Position numbers and translations under genes: made by a program. This document shows positions 1 through 8,306 of a stretch of 64,000 bases of DNA, piece after piece. Position 1 is the stretch's first letter. Each line of letters starts with the position of its first letter. This DNA comes from Aquabacterium parvum (GTDB lineage Bacteria; Pseudomonadota; Gammaproteobacteria; Burkholderiales; Burkholderiaceae_C). Where the stretch lies: positions 1 to 64,000 of the forward strand of contig NZ_LFRI01000157.1 in the NCBI RefSeq assembly GCF_001447195.1. The letters are read 5' to 3'. The notes under the pieces are model-generated. The model saw only the letters and a program-made list of their open reading frames with translations, did no database searches and was not told the origin of the DNA.

Positions 1-79
1 GATTGGACAGGCTCACGTTGCCTCGCTGCAGTGGAAGGCAATGCTCGATGCGCGCGAATTGCTTGGGTGTGATCTCCAT
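1..79 (-). CDS. IS5-family transposase, N-terminal fragment
   Basis: An ATG at 77-79 on the minus strand opens a frame that runs off the window start. It encodes about 26 residues beginning MEITPKQFARIEHCLPLQRG. This matches my memory of the N-terminus of IS5-group transposases common in Burkholderiales, where the DDE catalytic core follows much later. Only the N-terminal helix region is visible, so activity cannot be judged. It was identified by pattern recall of the first residues, not by a search. Confidence 0.6.
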   Translation of the reverse strand, partial: MEITPKQFARIEHCLPLQRGNVSLSN

Positions 80-133
80 GTCGGGCAGTGTCCAGCATGA
101 TGCCCAGCGTTGCAATTAGTGTTAACAGCCCCT
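1..133 (-). mobile_element. End of an IS5-family insertion sequence (cut by window start)
   Basis: The first 79 bases encode, on the minus strand, the start of an IS5-type transposase. Beyond its start codon lies a short non-coding end. Read outward from the flank on the minus strand, the element would begin GGGGCTGTTAACACTAATTG, which suits an IS5-type terminal inverted repeat. The flank reads CTAG, a plausible TA target site. The outer boundary near 131-134 is estimated, because the other end of the element is outside the window. The element sits about 50 bp beyond the ahpF stop codon and does not interrupt it. Confidence 0.55.
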
Positions 134-184
134 AGTGCGCAGACATTGCCCTGCGCAGATCGAGCCGGCTCGGTCCGGCTGCGC

Positions 185-1744
185 TCAACCGTGCCGGATC
201 AGGTGGTCGAAGGCGCTCAGCGCTGCCGTCGCCCCCGCACCCGCCGCGATCACGATCTGCTTGTACGGCACGTTGGTGCAGTCACCGGCCGCGAACACCC
301 CAGGCACATTGGTGTGGCCCTTGGCGTCGATCAGGACCTCGCCGAACTTGGACAGCTCCACCGTGCCTCGCAGGAACTCGGTGTTGGGCACCAGCCCGAT
401 CTGCACGAACACGCCTTCGAGCGGCACCAGGTGCTCCTCGCCCGTGGCGCGGTCCTTGTACTTCAGGCCGTTGACCTTGCCTTCGCTGCCCGTGATCTCG
501 GTCGTCTGCGCATTCGTGTGGATGGTCACGTTCGGCAGGCTCTTGAGCTTGTTGACCAGCACCGCGTCGGCCTTGAGCGTGTCGGCGAACTCGATCAGCG
601 TGACGTGGGCCACGATGCCCGCCAGGTCGATGGCGGCTTCCACGCCCGAGTTGCCGCCGCCGATCACGGCCGTGCGCTTGCCCTTGAACAGCGGGCCGTC
701 ACAGTGCGGGCAGTAGGCCACGCCCTTGTTCTTGTACTCGGCCTCGCCGGGCACGTTCACGTTGCGCCAGCGCGCGCCGGTCGACAGGATCACGGTCTTG
801 GCCTTGAGCACGCCACCGTTTTCCATCTTCACCTGGATGAGGCCACCCGCCTGCTCGGCCGGGATGATCTCGGCGGCCTTTTGCAGGTTCATGATGTCGA
901 CGTCATACGCCTTGGCATGGGCTTCGAGCGCAGCGGCCAGCTTGGGGCCGTCGGTTTCCAGCACCGAGATGTAGTTCTCGATGGCCAGCGTGTCGTTGAC
1001 CTGACCGCCGAAGCGCTCGGCCGCGATGCCGGTGCGGATGCCCTTGCGGGCGGCGTACACACCCGCTGCGGCGCCGGCCGGGCCACCGCCCACGATCAGC
1101 ACGTCGTAAGGCGCCTTGGCGTTGACCTTGGCGGCCTCCTTGGCGGCGGAGTTGGTGTCCAGCTTGGCCACGATCTCGTCCACGCTCATCTTGCCCGAGG
1201 CGAACACCTGGCCGTTCAGGAAGACCATGGGCACGGCCATGATCTCTCGCTTTTCCACCTCTTCCTGGAAGGCACCACCTTCGATGACGGTGGTCCTGAC
1301 CTTGGGGTTCAGGATGGCCATGAGCGACAGCGCCTGCACCACGTCCGGGCAGTTGTGGCAGCTCAGGGACATGTAGACCTCGAAGTTGAAGTCGCCGTCG
1401 AGCGCACGGATGTTGTCCAGCGTCTCGGCTTCTTCCTTCGGGGGGTGACCGCCCGTCCACAGCAGCGCCAGCACCAGCGAGGTGAACTCGTGGCCCAGCG
1501 GCAGGCCGGCAAAGCGCAGGCTGTTGGTGGCACCTGCACGCTGCAGCGTGAACGAAGGCTTGCGGGCGTCCTGCCCGTCGGTCTTGAGGGTGATCTTGTC
1601 GGCGCGCAGACCTTGGATCGTCTGCAGCAGCTCGAGCATCTCGCGCGAGTTCTCGGAGTCACTCAGGGATGCGACGATCTCAAAGGGTTGTTGCACGCGC
1701 TCGAGGTAGGCGGCGAGTTGGGCCTTGAGGGTGTCGTCCAGCAT
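185..1744 (-). CDS. ahpF: Alkyl hydroperoxide reductase subunit F
   Basis: AhpF is the flavoprotein that passes electrons from NADH to the peroxidase AhpC in the cytoplasm. The 519-residue product has the full family layout: an N-terminal thioredoxin-fold pair with the [13 protein letters not shown] redox centre, then an FAD domain ([17 protein letters not shown]), a [10 protein letters not shown] dithiol, an NADH-binding [10 protein letters not shown] motif and the C-terminal FAD motif [15 protein letters not shown]. The start [10 protein letters not shown] matches E. coli AhpF and has AAGGA eight bases upstream; a more distal ATG overlaps that ribosome site. The gene lies downstream of ahpC on the same strand after 178 bp, so the two are probably co-expressed. 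Nothing looks damaged. Confidence 0.97.
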   Translation of the reverse strand: MLDDTLKAQLAAYLERVQQPFEIVASLSDSENSREMLELLQTIQGLRADKITLKTDGQDARKPSFTLQRAGATNSLRFAGLPLGHEFTSLVLALLWTGGHPPKEEAETLDNIRALDGDFNFEVYMSLSCHNCPDVVQALSLMAILNPKVRTTVIEGGAFQEEVEKREIMAVPMVFLNGQVFASGKMSVDEIVAKLDTNSAAKEAAKVNAKAPYDVLIVGGGPAGAAAGVYAARKGIRTGIAAERFGGQVNDTLAIENYISVLETDGPKLAAALEAHAKAYDVDIMNLQKAAEIIPAEQAGGLIQVKMENGGVLKAKTVILSTGARWRNVNVPGEAEYKNKGVAYCPHCDGPLFKGKRTAVIGGGNSGVEAAIDLAGIVAHVTLIEFADTLKADAVLVNKLKSLPNVTIHTNAQTTEITGSEGKVNGLKYKDRATGEEHLVPLEGVFVQIGLVPNTEFLRGTVELSKFGEVLIDAKGHTNVPGVFAAGDCTNVPYKQIVIAAGAGATAALSAFDHLIRHG

Positions 1745-1922
1745 GTTGGGCATCCTTAAATTTCTGAGTTGCAAAGTGACTTCGGGAACCGGCCTCCTCC
1801 TGTTTAGCGAGATGAGAAGGCCAGGGTCATCCACCCACCCGCCTTGTGGGCGAGCAGGAGGCAAGTTTTCAACGATGTGGTGAGGTCAGGCCTCAACACA
1901 GGTCAAAGCGTGGTGAGATCGA

Positions 1923-2498
1923 TCAGATCTTGCCGACCAGGTCCAGCGAAGGAGCCAGGGTCTTGGCGCCTTCCTTCCACTTGGCGGGGCAGACCTGGCC
2001 GGGGTTGGCGGCGGTGTACTGGGCGGCCTTGAGCTTGCGCAGGGTCTCCGACACGTCGCGGGCGATTTCGTTGGAGTGCACTTCGGCGGTCTTGATGACG
2101 CCATCGGGGTTGATCACGAAGGTGCCGCGCAGCGACAGGCCTTCTTCTTCGATGTGCACGCCGAAAGCGCGGGTCAGCTTGTGGGTGGGGTCACCAACCA
2201 GGGGGAACTGGGCCTTGCCGACGGCGGGCGAGGTTTCGTGCCACACCTTGTGCGAGAAGTGGGTGTCGGTGGTGACGATGTAGACCTCGGCGCCAGCCTT
2301 CTTGAACTCTTCGTAGCTGTTGGCAGCGTCTTCGATTTCGGTCGGGCAGTTGAAGGTGAAGGCAGCCGGCATGAAGATCAGCACGGACCACTTGCCCTTG
2401 AGGGACTCGTCGGAGACGGTGATGAACTCGCCCTTGCCGCCGCGGTTGACGAAGGCTTCGGTCTTGAAGGGCTGGACTTGGGTGTTGATCAGGCTCAT
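1923..2498 (-). CDS. ahpC: Alkyl hydroperoxide reductase subunit C (2-Cys peroxiredoxin)
   Basis: This 191-residue typical 2-Cys peroxiredoxin reduces hydrogen peroxide and organic hydroperoxides and is recycled by AhpF. The peroxidatic cysteine is C51 in FTFNCPTE and the resolving cysteine is C170 in GQVCPAKW. Compared with E. coli the active-site stretch reads FMPAAFTFNCPTE instead of FYPADFTFVCPTE, but the PxxxTxxC core is kept; I recall this variant from Comamonadaceae. AGGA lies seven bases before the ATG. An OxyR-like site lies about 105 bp upstream, suggesting peroxide induction. The product is full length. Confidence 0.97.
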   Translation of the reverse strand: MSLINTQVQPFKTEAFVNRGGKGEFITVSDESLKGKWSVLIFMPAAFTFNCPTEIEDAANSYEEFKKAGAEVYIVTTDTHFSHKVWHETSPAVGKAQFPLVGDPTHKLTRAFGVHIEEEGLSLRGTFVINPDGVIKTAEVHSNEIARDVSETLRKLKAAQYTAANPGQVCPAKWKEGAKTLAPSLDLVGKI

Positions 2499-2603
2499 GT
2501 TGGGTTCCTGGTAGGGGTTGGTTTGTTGGAAACACCGCCCCGCAAAGGGAGGTGTTTTCGAGGAAACAGGTTCAATCTTAGGCCAGGACGTTTCATCAAG
2601 CGA

Positions 2604-2640
2604 ATTGATTGAACAAATGCGATTGATTGTCTCTGGCTAT
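2604..2640 (-). promoter_or_regulatory. Probable OxyR binding site upstream of ahpC
   Basis: Read on the minus strand toward ahpC, four tetramers spaced by seven bases read ATAG, CAAT, ATTT, CAAT. The OxyR consensus is ATAG-N7-CTAT-N7-ATAG-N7-CTAT, so 12 of 16 positions agree with exact spacing. The stretch also holds three AATCAAT repeats 17-18 bp apart. OxyR control of ahpC is established in many proteobacteria; here it is inferred. No oxyR gene was seen in the window. Confidence 0.55.
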
Positions 2641-2707
2641 TGATTCATCGTCACCACACCAGGGGCCCAACTCCTTTCAAATCAACGTTTCACTGGTTTG
2701 CGAGCGC

Positions 2708-4654
2708 TCACTTCACATAGAAGCGCGTCGCGTTCACCGGCGTGTTGCTCATCCGATCGACCGCGAACGTGCCCACCGCAGGCGTGATGGCACGCCCCTT
2801 GGCGCCCACCGCAGCGCGCAGCGTCACCGAGTTCACGCCCGAAGGCACCCGGCAGTTGTACAAGCCCGTGCTGCCCACGCTGCATGCCACCGACGCCACC
2901 GTGGGTGCGAGCTTGACCCCGCCGCCGGTGTACGGGCTGCCGTTGGGCTGCAGCACCCAACCCGCCACCTGCACGCTGCCGTCGGCGCCCACCGCCACGG
3001 CCGAGGCACGGCCCAAGGCGGCCACCGTGCCCTTGGTCTGCAAAACCGTGTCCACGACGTTTTCACTGCTGGTGCCACATGGCGCCTTCTTGGCCGTGCA
3101 GCTCAGCTGGGGCGACGAGAACAGCGCCACCTTGGGCTGGATGTAGGACATGACCGTGCCGAACTGGCCCGACACCCCCTTGCCGTAGCTGTAAGGCAGC
3201 ACCCCGGCAAACGAGGAGTTGGCCTTGTCGTGTGCAGCCCCGAGGTTGTGACCCAGCTCGTGTGCCAGGGTCAGGCTCTCGCAGTAGTAGCCGCCATGCT
3301 GGCCATCGTTGATCGACGAGAACATCAGCGAGGGGGCCTGCTGCCGGTAGGCCGTGATCCCGGCCGCGCGCGCCGCTGGCACGTAGGCCAGCCCGCAGGT
3401 GCCTGTCTTGGACGTCACGGCATTGAAGGGCGAAACGAAAACGGTCATCGCCGCACCACTGGCCAGCCGTTGGGCGGCCGTGCCCGCAAAGGCCCCTGTG
3501 TCGCGCCGCAACACGTCGAGCTGCACCTGCGGCGTCGCATCGGCGGCCTTGACCAGGCGCCAGCCCACGATGCGGAACTTCACGCCCGTGCCGCTGTTGA
3601 CATAGGCCTGGTTGGCCACCTCGACCAGGTTGACCATGCGCGTGCGCGCCGCGCTTTCAGTCCCCCACAGCGTCACCAGGCTGGGGCTGTAGCTCATCAG
3701 GAGGTTGATCTGGGTGTCGACCGTGCCGGCCTTGAGCGGCACCGGCTGCGCAGGGGTCGACGTCGCCGCAGCGGTGGCCGTGGCCCCTGCCGTCACCGCC
3801 CCGGCCCCCGCCGAAACACTGCCCGCGGCCGCGACCGCCAGGTCCACCCCGCCTTCGCCGGCAGGGGCTTCGATGTGGTCGTCGCCCTTGGGGCCACTCA
3901 GCCCGGCTGCGCGCGGATCCAGGATCTCGGTGCGCCCCTGCCGCGTGACGACCTGGTATTCGCCTCGGGTGGTGTGGATGGTGGCGAACACCGCATCCGG
4001 GCCGACCGTCCACTGCGAAGACTGCCCGACGCCATCCATCCGGCTGATGGCACTGACCTGCTGGAGCCCATGTTCATCGATGCCCGAAGCCGTGATGACG
4101 ACCACCTCGGTTTGCCCGCCAGGCAAAGGCATGGCCCACTCGCTGCCAACGGGCGCGTCCGCCAGCGCCGCCAGGTTGGGCGAGATGACCTGCACGCCGG
4201 GCTCCACCACGGCGCCCAGCACGAAAACCTGCGTCGAGACGGCGGCCACCGTGGCGGCAGGCGCCACCACCAGGGGCCCCGAGCCACGCTGGGCCACCGC
4301 GAACACCTGACCTCCCACGCGCACACCACCATGGAGCCCGCGTTGGGTCTGCCTGAGGTAGATCCGGTCGCCCACGGCATCGCCCAGTCGGGCGTGCCAG
4401 GACTTGAGGCCATCGCGACCCGTGACCACGGTTTCCAGCGTCAAGCGCTTGTGGCCGACCCGTGGCAGGTTCACCGCCCAACTCTCACCCACGCGGGCCT
4501 GCAGCAGGCGAGCCATGTCCAGCTGCATCGCTTGCTCGAGGCGAACTTCCTGCGCAGGCAAGACCACCTCGGCCATGGGTTTGGCAGGCGCCGCGGCGCA
4601 AGCCCCGGCGGCGATCAAGGCAGCAGACAACAGACACAGTTGGCGCACAGACAT
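2708..4654 (-). CDS. Secreted metzincin zinc metalloprotease
   Basis: The 648-residue product opens with a clear signal peptide (hydrophobic CLLSAALIAAGACAA). A propeptide-like region of about 300 residues follows, then a catalytic domain. The zinc motif HELGHNLGAAH places ligands at H465, H469 and H475, and a downstream VMSYIQP gives the methionine turn typical of metzincins (reprolysin / M12B-like or M72-like). A C-terminal extension of about 100 residues looks beta-rich and may be a binding domain. GGAG lies nine bases before the ATG. It appears monocistronic, on the strand opposite flhDC. Substrate is unknown; export to the periplasm or outside is inferred from the signal peptide. Confidence 0.85.
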   Translation of the reverse strand: MSVRQLCLLSAALIAAGACAAAPAKPMAEVVLPAQEVRLEQAMQLDMARLLQARVGESWAVNLPRVGHKRLTLETVVTGRDGLKSWHARLGDAVGDRIYLRQTQRGLHGGVRVGGQVFAVAQRGSGPLVVAPAATVAAVSTQVFVLGAVVEPGVQVISPNLAALADAPVGSEWAMPLPGGQTEVVVITASGIDEHGLQQVSAISRMDGVGQSSQWTVGPDAVFATIHTTRGEYQVVTRQGRTEILDPRAAGLSGPKGDDHIEAPAGEGGVDLAVAAAGSVSAGAGAVTAGATATAAATSTPAQPVPLKAGTVDTQINLLMSYSPSLVTLWGTESAARTRMVNLVEVANQAYVNSGTGVKFRIVGWRLVKAADATPQVQLDVLRRDTGAFAGTAAQRLASGAAMTVFVSPFNAVTSKTGTCGLAYVPAARAAGITAYRQQAPSLMFSSINDGQHGGYYCESLTLAHELGHNLGAAHDKANSSFAGVLPYSYGKGVSGQFGTVMSYIQPKVALFSSPQLSCTAKKAPCGTSSENVVDTVLQTKGTVAALGRASAVAVGADGSVQVAGWVLQPNGSPYTGGGVKLAPTVASVACSVGSTGLYNCRVPSGVNSVTLRAAVGAKGRAITPAVGTFAVDRMSNTPVNATRFYVK

Positions 4655-4993
4655 GGTGAAAAACTCCAGCGAACAGCCGACCCACCGTCAGGCCCAGGCT
4701 TGAGCGCCAGACTAGTTCGCCCGAGCGTGAAATGCGCGTGAACTCCTGCCGCAGCCCGCGCGCGCTGAAGGCCTGTCGCCACCTTGAATCGGCAAAAGCG
4801 GCAAAACCACTCGGCCGCCGCCTTCCGCTTTTCAGGGGCTTTGTCAGGCAATTTCCTACAGCACGCCCAGCGTGACACCGACGCTTCGCGCAGCCAGGCC
4901 CCTATCAAGAAAACTGGGGTGTCTTTGCACAATGACTCCATCGACAACGCCAAAGCGAACAACGCCAGGCAACGCAGCGAACAGGAGCCCACC
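4655..4993. promoter_or_regulatory. Divergent intergenic region upstream of flhDC
   Basis: About 340 bases separate the protease gene from flhD. I see no credible coding frame on either strand. The open frames crossing it lack ribosome sites and continue antisense into the neighbours. A long upstream region fits flhDC, a master operon that in other bacteria integrates many signals. I could not assign a specific promoter or operator. Confidence 0.4.
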
Positions 4994-5314
4994 ATGAACG
5001 CCGACCAGATCCTTGCCGAAATCCGCGAAGTCAACCTGTCCTACCTGATGCTGGCCCAGAGCCTCATCCGCAGCGACCGCGAGCAAGCCCTCTTCCGCCT
5101 GGGCATCTCCGAAGAAGCCGCCGAACGCCTGGCCTCCCTGTCGCCCGCCCAAGTGCTCAAGATCGCCTCGGGCAACACCCTGCTGTGCCGCATGCGCATC
5201 GACGACGACCTGGTCTGGAGCCTGCTGACCAGCCACTCCAAGTCCAACAACGACTCCGTCACCCGCCTGCACGCTTCCATCCTGATGGCCGGCCGCCACC
5301 AGGAAGCCGCCTGA
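4994..5314 (+). CDS. flhD: Flagellar master transcriptional activator subunit FlhD
   Basis: FlhD pairs with FlhC to form the FlhD4C2 complex that activates class II flagellar genes. The 106-residue product is of family length. It shows the conserved helical core (ILAEIREVNLSYLMLAQSLI) and the LLCRMRIDDDLVWSLL segment typical of FlhD. The start is set by AGGAG six bases before the ATG; a longer frame begins far upstream without support. flhC follows after 64 bp. No flagellar structural or chemotaxis genes lie nearby in the window. Confidence 0.95.
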   Translation: MNADQILAEIREVNLSYLMLAQSLIRSDREQALFRLGISEEAAERLASLSPAQVLKIASGNTLLCRMRIDDDLVWSLLTSHSKSNNDSVTRLHASILMAGRHQEAA

Positions 5315-5378
5315 TCAGCGCCCGACGCTGACAACGCAGACAACGCCCCCCTTCCAGACGCCCCCCAGGAGAGACACC

Positions 5379-5915
5379 ATGCGCACCAAGAGCCTGTTGA
5401 CCGAAGCCAAGCAGATCGACCGCGCCATCACGCTGATCCACCTGGGCGCCCGCCTGCAGGTGCTGGAGTCGGAAACCGACATGTCGTATGAGCGCCTGCT
5501 GCGCCTGTACAAAGAGGTCTCGGGCAAGTCGCCCTCGAAGGGCCAGCTGCCTTTCTCGACCGACTGGTTCATGACCTGGCAGCCCAACATCCACGCCAGC
5601 CTGTTCCTGAACATGCACGAGTACCTGAACAAGGCCTCGGAGATGGACGAGATCGACGTGGTCATCAAGGCCTATCAGCTCTACCTCGAACAAACCCAGT
5701 CACAGGGCCTGGAGCCGCTGTTGTCCGTGACCCGCGCCTGGCGCCTGGTCAAGTTCATCGACAACGGCATGCTGACCATGACCAAGTGCAACAAGTGCGG
5801 TGGCCACTTCGTCACCCACCCCCACGAGATCGCCCGTCACTTCACCTGCGGCCTGTGCAACCCCCCGGCACGCGCCGGCAAGGGCAAGGCCGCCGGCTCG
5901 CTTCAGCTGCACTGA
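5379..5915 (+). CDS. flhC: Flagellar master transcriptional activator subunit FlhC
   Basis: FlhC is the DNA-contacting partner of FlhD. The 178-residue product carries the family's four-cysteine zinc site: C137 and C140 (KCNKCGGHF) with C157 and C160 (FTCGLC). It follows flhD as a two-gene operon with a good AGGAG ribosome site, and a strong intrinsic terminator follows. In many Burkholderiales flhDC is followed by motAB and che genes; here the operon ends and an oppositely oriented PilZ gene comes next. Confidence 0.96.
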   Translation: MRTKSLLTEAKQIDRAITLIHLGARLQVLESETDMSYERLLRLYKEVSGKSPSKGQLPFSTDWFMTWQPNIHASLFLNMHEYLNKASEMDEIDVVIKAYQLYLEQTQSQGLEPLLSVTRAWRLVKFIDNGMLTMTKCNKCGGHFVTHPHEIARHFTCGLCNPPARAGKGKAAGSLQLH

Positions 5916-5992
5916 TTGGCACCGCGCCGCACCGCAACCACCGTTTTCATGCAGGTCTCCTCCTGGTAGCACCGTTGTCTCAGGTGCTTGCA

Positions 5993-6027
5993 CGGGCCCT
6001 TCGCTTCGGCGTCGGGCCCGCTTTTTT
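5993..6027 (+). terminator. Rho-independent terminator after flhDC
   Basis: A seven-base-pair stem, CGGGCCC with GGGCCCG, encloses a 14-base loop and is followed by CTTTTTT. It lies about 75 bp after the flhC stop codon and before the convergent pilZ gene. Confidence 0.8.
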
Positions 6028-6040
6028 GGCCGGGCGACGC

Positions 6041-6421
6041 TCAGCTCAAGAGGTGAACCCAGCGCCGGATGAGCTGGCGCCCCTCGTCAGCGACCTGGGT
6101 GAACTGCAGACCGAGGCGGAACAGATCGCCTGAGGCCACGTTGAAGATGACCCGCGCCTGCGCGGTGATGGCATGCAAGCGGGTGCGATCGGTCGGGTCG
6201 GGCACGGCCAGCGCCAGGGTGAGCACGGCGCCATCGGGGAAGCGCCGGTCCAGCAGCAAGCTGACGCCACTTTCGGAGACGTTGATCGTGCGCCCCTCGG
6301 TGAAGACCTCCGCAGAGATCAGCACCCGTGCTCGCCAGTGGGCGTTGACCCGGGTCGCGCCGCGTGCATCCACCGTGGGCCCTGCGGCACCACCCGACCT
6401 TGACATGTCTTGATCCGCCAA
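6041..6421 (-). CDS. PilZ-domain protein
   Basis: This protein of about 126 residues is essentially a single PilZ domain, the fold that binds cyclic di-GMP. The first motif is seen as RVNAHWRARV (the RxxxR arginine region) and the second as NVSESGVSLLL (the D/NxSxxG motif). The frame opens with TTG at 6421, preceded by GAGG; an ATG at 6406 is an alternative. Its place next to flhDC suggests a link between c-di-GMP and motility, but that is inference from position only. Confidence 0.85.
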   Translation of the reverse strand: MADQDMSRSGGAAGPTVDARGATRVNAHWRARVLISAEVFTEGRTINVSESGVSLLLDRRFPDGAVLTLALAVPDPTDRTRLHAITAQARVIFNVASGDLFRLGLQFTQVADEGRQLIRRWVHLLS

Positions 6422-6557
6422 AACAACCTCGACTTCCGTGCGGCTGGAGGGTGACGTCCAACATGTCGCGGACCCAAGCTGTCACCACAAATGAAAACAA
6501 TTATGGTTCAGCATGTGAAACCCCGGTGAAGCCTGGGCCCATGCACCGAGACCTCCG

Positions 6558-6575
6558 GGCGGAACAAATTCCGCC
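6558..6575. repeat. Perfect inverted repeat between pilZ and the small membrane gene
   Basis: GGCGGAA, four bases, TTCCGCC form a perfect seven-base dyad in the 276-base divergent gap between pilZ and the 6698 gene. There is no T tract in either direction, so an operator is more likely than a terminator. No known consensus was recognised. Confidence 0.35.
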
Positions 6576-6697
6576 AAACCGGGGCCAGTGTTCTCCCGTG
6601 ATCGGGACACCCCCAACTTGCGTGGGTTGACAAGTCCGCGTACAAATGCCGTGTGGCAGTTCACGAAGCGCCACGAGACCCCAAACACGGAGGCAAC

Positions 6698-6931
6698 ATG
6701 AGCCCGTCAACCCCCTCCATCTGGCAACGCAGCCGCCAAGCCACCTCGGTGGCGTGTGGCATCGCCGGCATCGCTGGCCTGGCGCTGATGGCCCAGGGAC
6801 ACAACCTGCACGGCGTGCTGGCCTTGGTTGCCTGCACGGTGCTGTTGCGCAGCAGCGTGCTGAGCCACCGCGCCCGCCGCCGCGCGGCCGTGGCCAACCT
6901 GCGCCGCGCCTACCACGGCGCGGGCCGCTGA
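6698..6931 (+). CDS. Small two-helix membrane protein, unknown function
   Basis: A 77-residue product starts at an ATG preceded by GGAGG four bases upstream. Two hydrophobic stretches, around residues 16-32 and 38-54 (GIAGIAGLALMA and GVLALVACTVLL), suggest two membrane helices. A basic tail (SHRARRRAA) follows and probably stays cytoplasmic. No family was recognised. The longer frame starting at 6653 has no ribosome site. Confidence 0.6.
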   Translation: MSPSTPSIWQRSRQATSVACGIAGIAGLALMAQGHNLHGVLALVACTVLLRSSVLSHRARRRAAVANLRRAYHGAGR

Positions 6932-7060
6932 GTTCTCAAGTCCTGCTCTGGCGCTCAGCCGGCAGGACCACCCACCCAGCGCCGGTCACCGGCCGGGTGG
7001 GGCCCCAACCCCTCGTACCACGAACCGGCCTGGAGCCCGGGCCCGTCGGTGCGCAGCGGG

Positions 7061-8173
7061 TCAAACCTGGGTGACCATCCCGGTCATTTTCACCACCTCG
7101 AGGTCCCGGCCCTTGACCGACGCCAGTTCTGTGCGCAGGCGGTCGTTGTCCCAGCGGCTGTCCGGGGCACCGCTCATGAACCAGTCCGAGCCGTTGTCGG
7201 CCAGGAACATGCCGTAGGTCTTGAGCGCCGTCAGGATGGCCTTGGCTTCGTTGCTGAAGGTCGAGGGGATCACGAAGTCGGCCTTCAGGCGCACCCGCAT
7301 GCCCATGGGCGGCAGGTTGGCATCGGTGTTGGACGACGCGTAGTGCGTGGCTGGTGGCACGAAAGCCCGGCGCGTGCGCGCGGCCGTGAAACGCAGGGCG
7401 TGGCGGATGCCACCCGCACCCTTTGAAGCCTCGTCGTAACGCACCAGCCCCGGGAAGATCGGCAGGCCGGCGGCGTCGGCGCTGGTCCAGCCTGTTTGCG
7501 CCGTGGGCCGCACGTTGTTGCTGTTGAGGTGGAAGATGGCGCCGGCGTCGGCCACCCACCGGTTGCTTTGCGGAAAAGCCCGGCCGATTTCATACAGCCG
7601 GTTGTTGTCCTTGTCGATGACCAGCACGTGGCGGTCGCCATCGGTGTTGGGCGCGCCTTCGATGGGCGCGTTCAGCGGCATGGGGAAGGGCCCTGCATCG
7701 CTTTCATCCCCGTAGGCATCGGGGTTGTACTCGATCGTCACCTTGGCTTGCGTGCCGCTGACCACCATGTACGGGATGCCGATGGGAGCGCCGTCCCAGG
7801 TGCCCGAGCCGAAGTCGCGATACAGGCCTTTGTCGGCACCGATGCTGTTGATCAGGTTGGTGGAGTTGGGGTCGACCGGGGCGCCGCTGATGTCGGTGTT
7901 CCAGGGGTTGTCCGCCGGGAACGGGATGGCCCCGTTGAGCGATGCGCCCACGCCCAGGCTGGCGGCGGCCAGGTTGCCGTAAGCCACGCCCACCGGCGTC
8001 GTGGTCGGCGTGGTCGGCGAGGTGGGGGTGCTGCTGCCACCTCGGCCCTTGAGCCGGTCAGGGTCTTCGGCAGCCGTGTCGGTGCCAGAGGGCGAACTGC
8101 CGCCCCCGCCGCCACAGGCGGTCAACAGCATCACGGGAACGGCCCCGATGGCCCAGCGGCGTTGGCGTTGCAT
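7061..8173 (-). CDS. Conserved lipoprotein of unknown function
   Basis: The 370-residue product begins with a lipoprotein signal (AVPVMLLTACGGGGGSS, lipidation at the cysteine after LLTA). A low-complexity glycine/threonine linker follows, then a globular domain with conserved-looking blocks NPWNTDISGAPVDPNS, GDRHVLVIDKDN, GWTSADAAGLPIFPGLVRYD and YGMFLADNGSDWFMSGA. I recall these blocks from an uncharacterised secreted family seen in several phyla, without a named function. GGAGA precedes the ATG by five bases. It stands alone between genes of unrelated function. Confidence 0.75.
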   Translation of the reverse strand: MQRQRRWAIGAVPVMLLTACGGGGGSSPSGTDTAAEDPDRLKGRGGSSTPTSPTTPTTTPVGVAYGNLAAASLGVGASLNGAIPFPADNPWNTDISGAPVDPNSTNLINSIGADKGLYRDFGSGTWDGAPIGIPYMVVSGTQAKVTIEYNPDAYGDESDAGPFPMPLNAPIEGAPNTDGDRHVLVIDKDNNRLYEIGRAFPQSNRWVADAGAIFHLNSNNVRPTAQTGWTSADAAGLPIFPGLVRYDEASKGAGGIRHALRFTAARTRRAFVPPATHYASSNTDANLPPMGMRVRLKADFVIPSTFSNEAKAILTALKTYGMFLADNGSDWFMSGAPDSRWDNDRLRTELASVKGRDLEVVKMTGMVTQV

Positions 8174-8306
8174 GGTTGTCTCCGGTTTTCGGGGCACCGC
8201 TCGCGTTGTCGTTCAACGCATCACATCCAGACGGCACCCGGGCGGATTGTGCCGCCTCCTGTCAGCGCCTGACACAAGCCGGCAGCAGCCTGAGACGTCC
8301 GTTACC

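Noticed and set aside
2627-4741. A plus-strand open frame of 704 codons
   Set aside because: It is the reverse complement of the metalloprotease gene, which has a signal peptide, HExxH motif and ribosome site.
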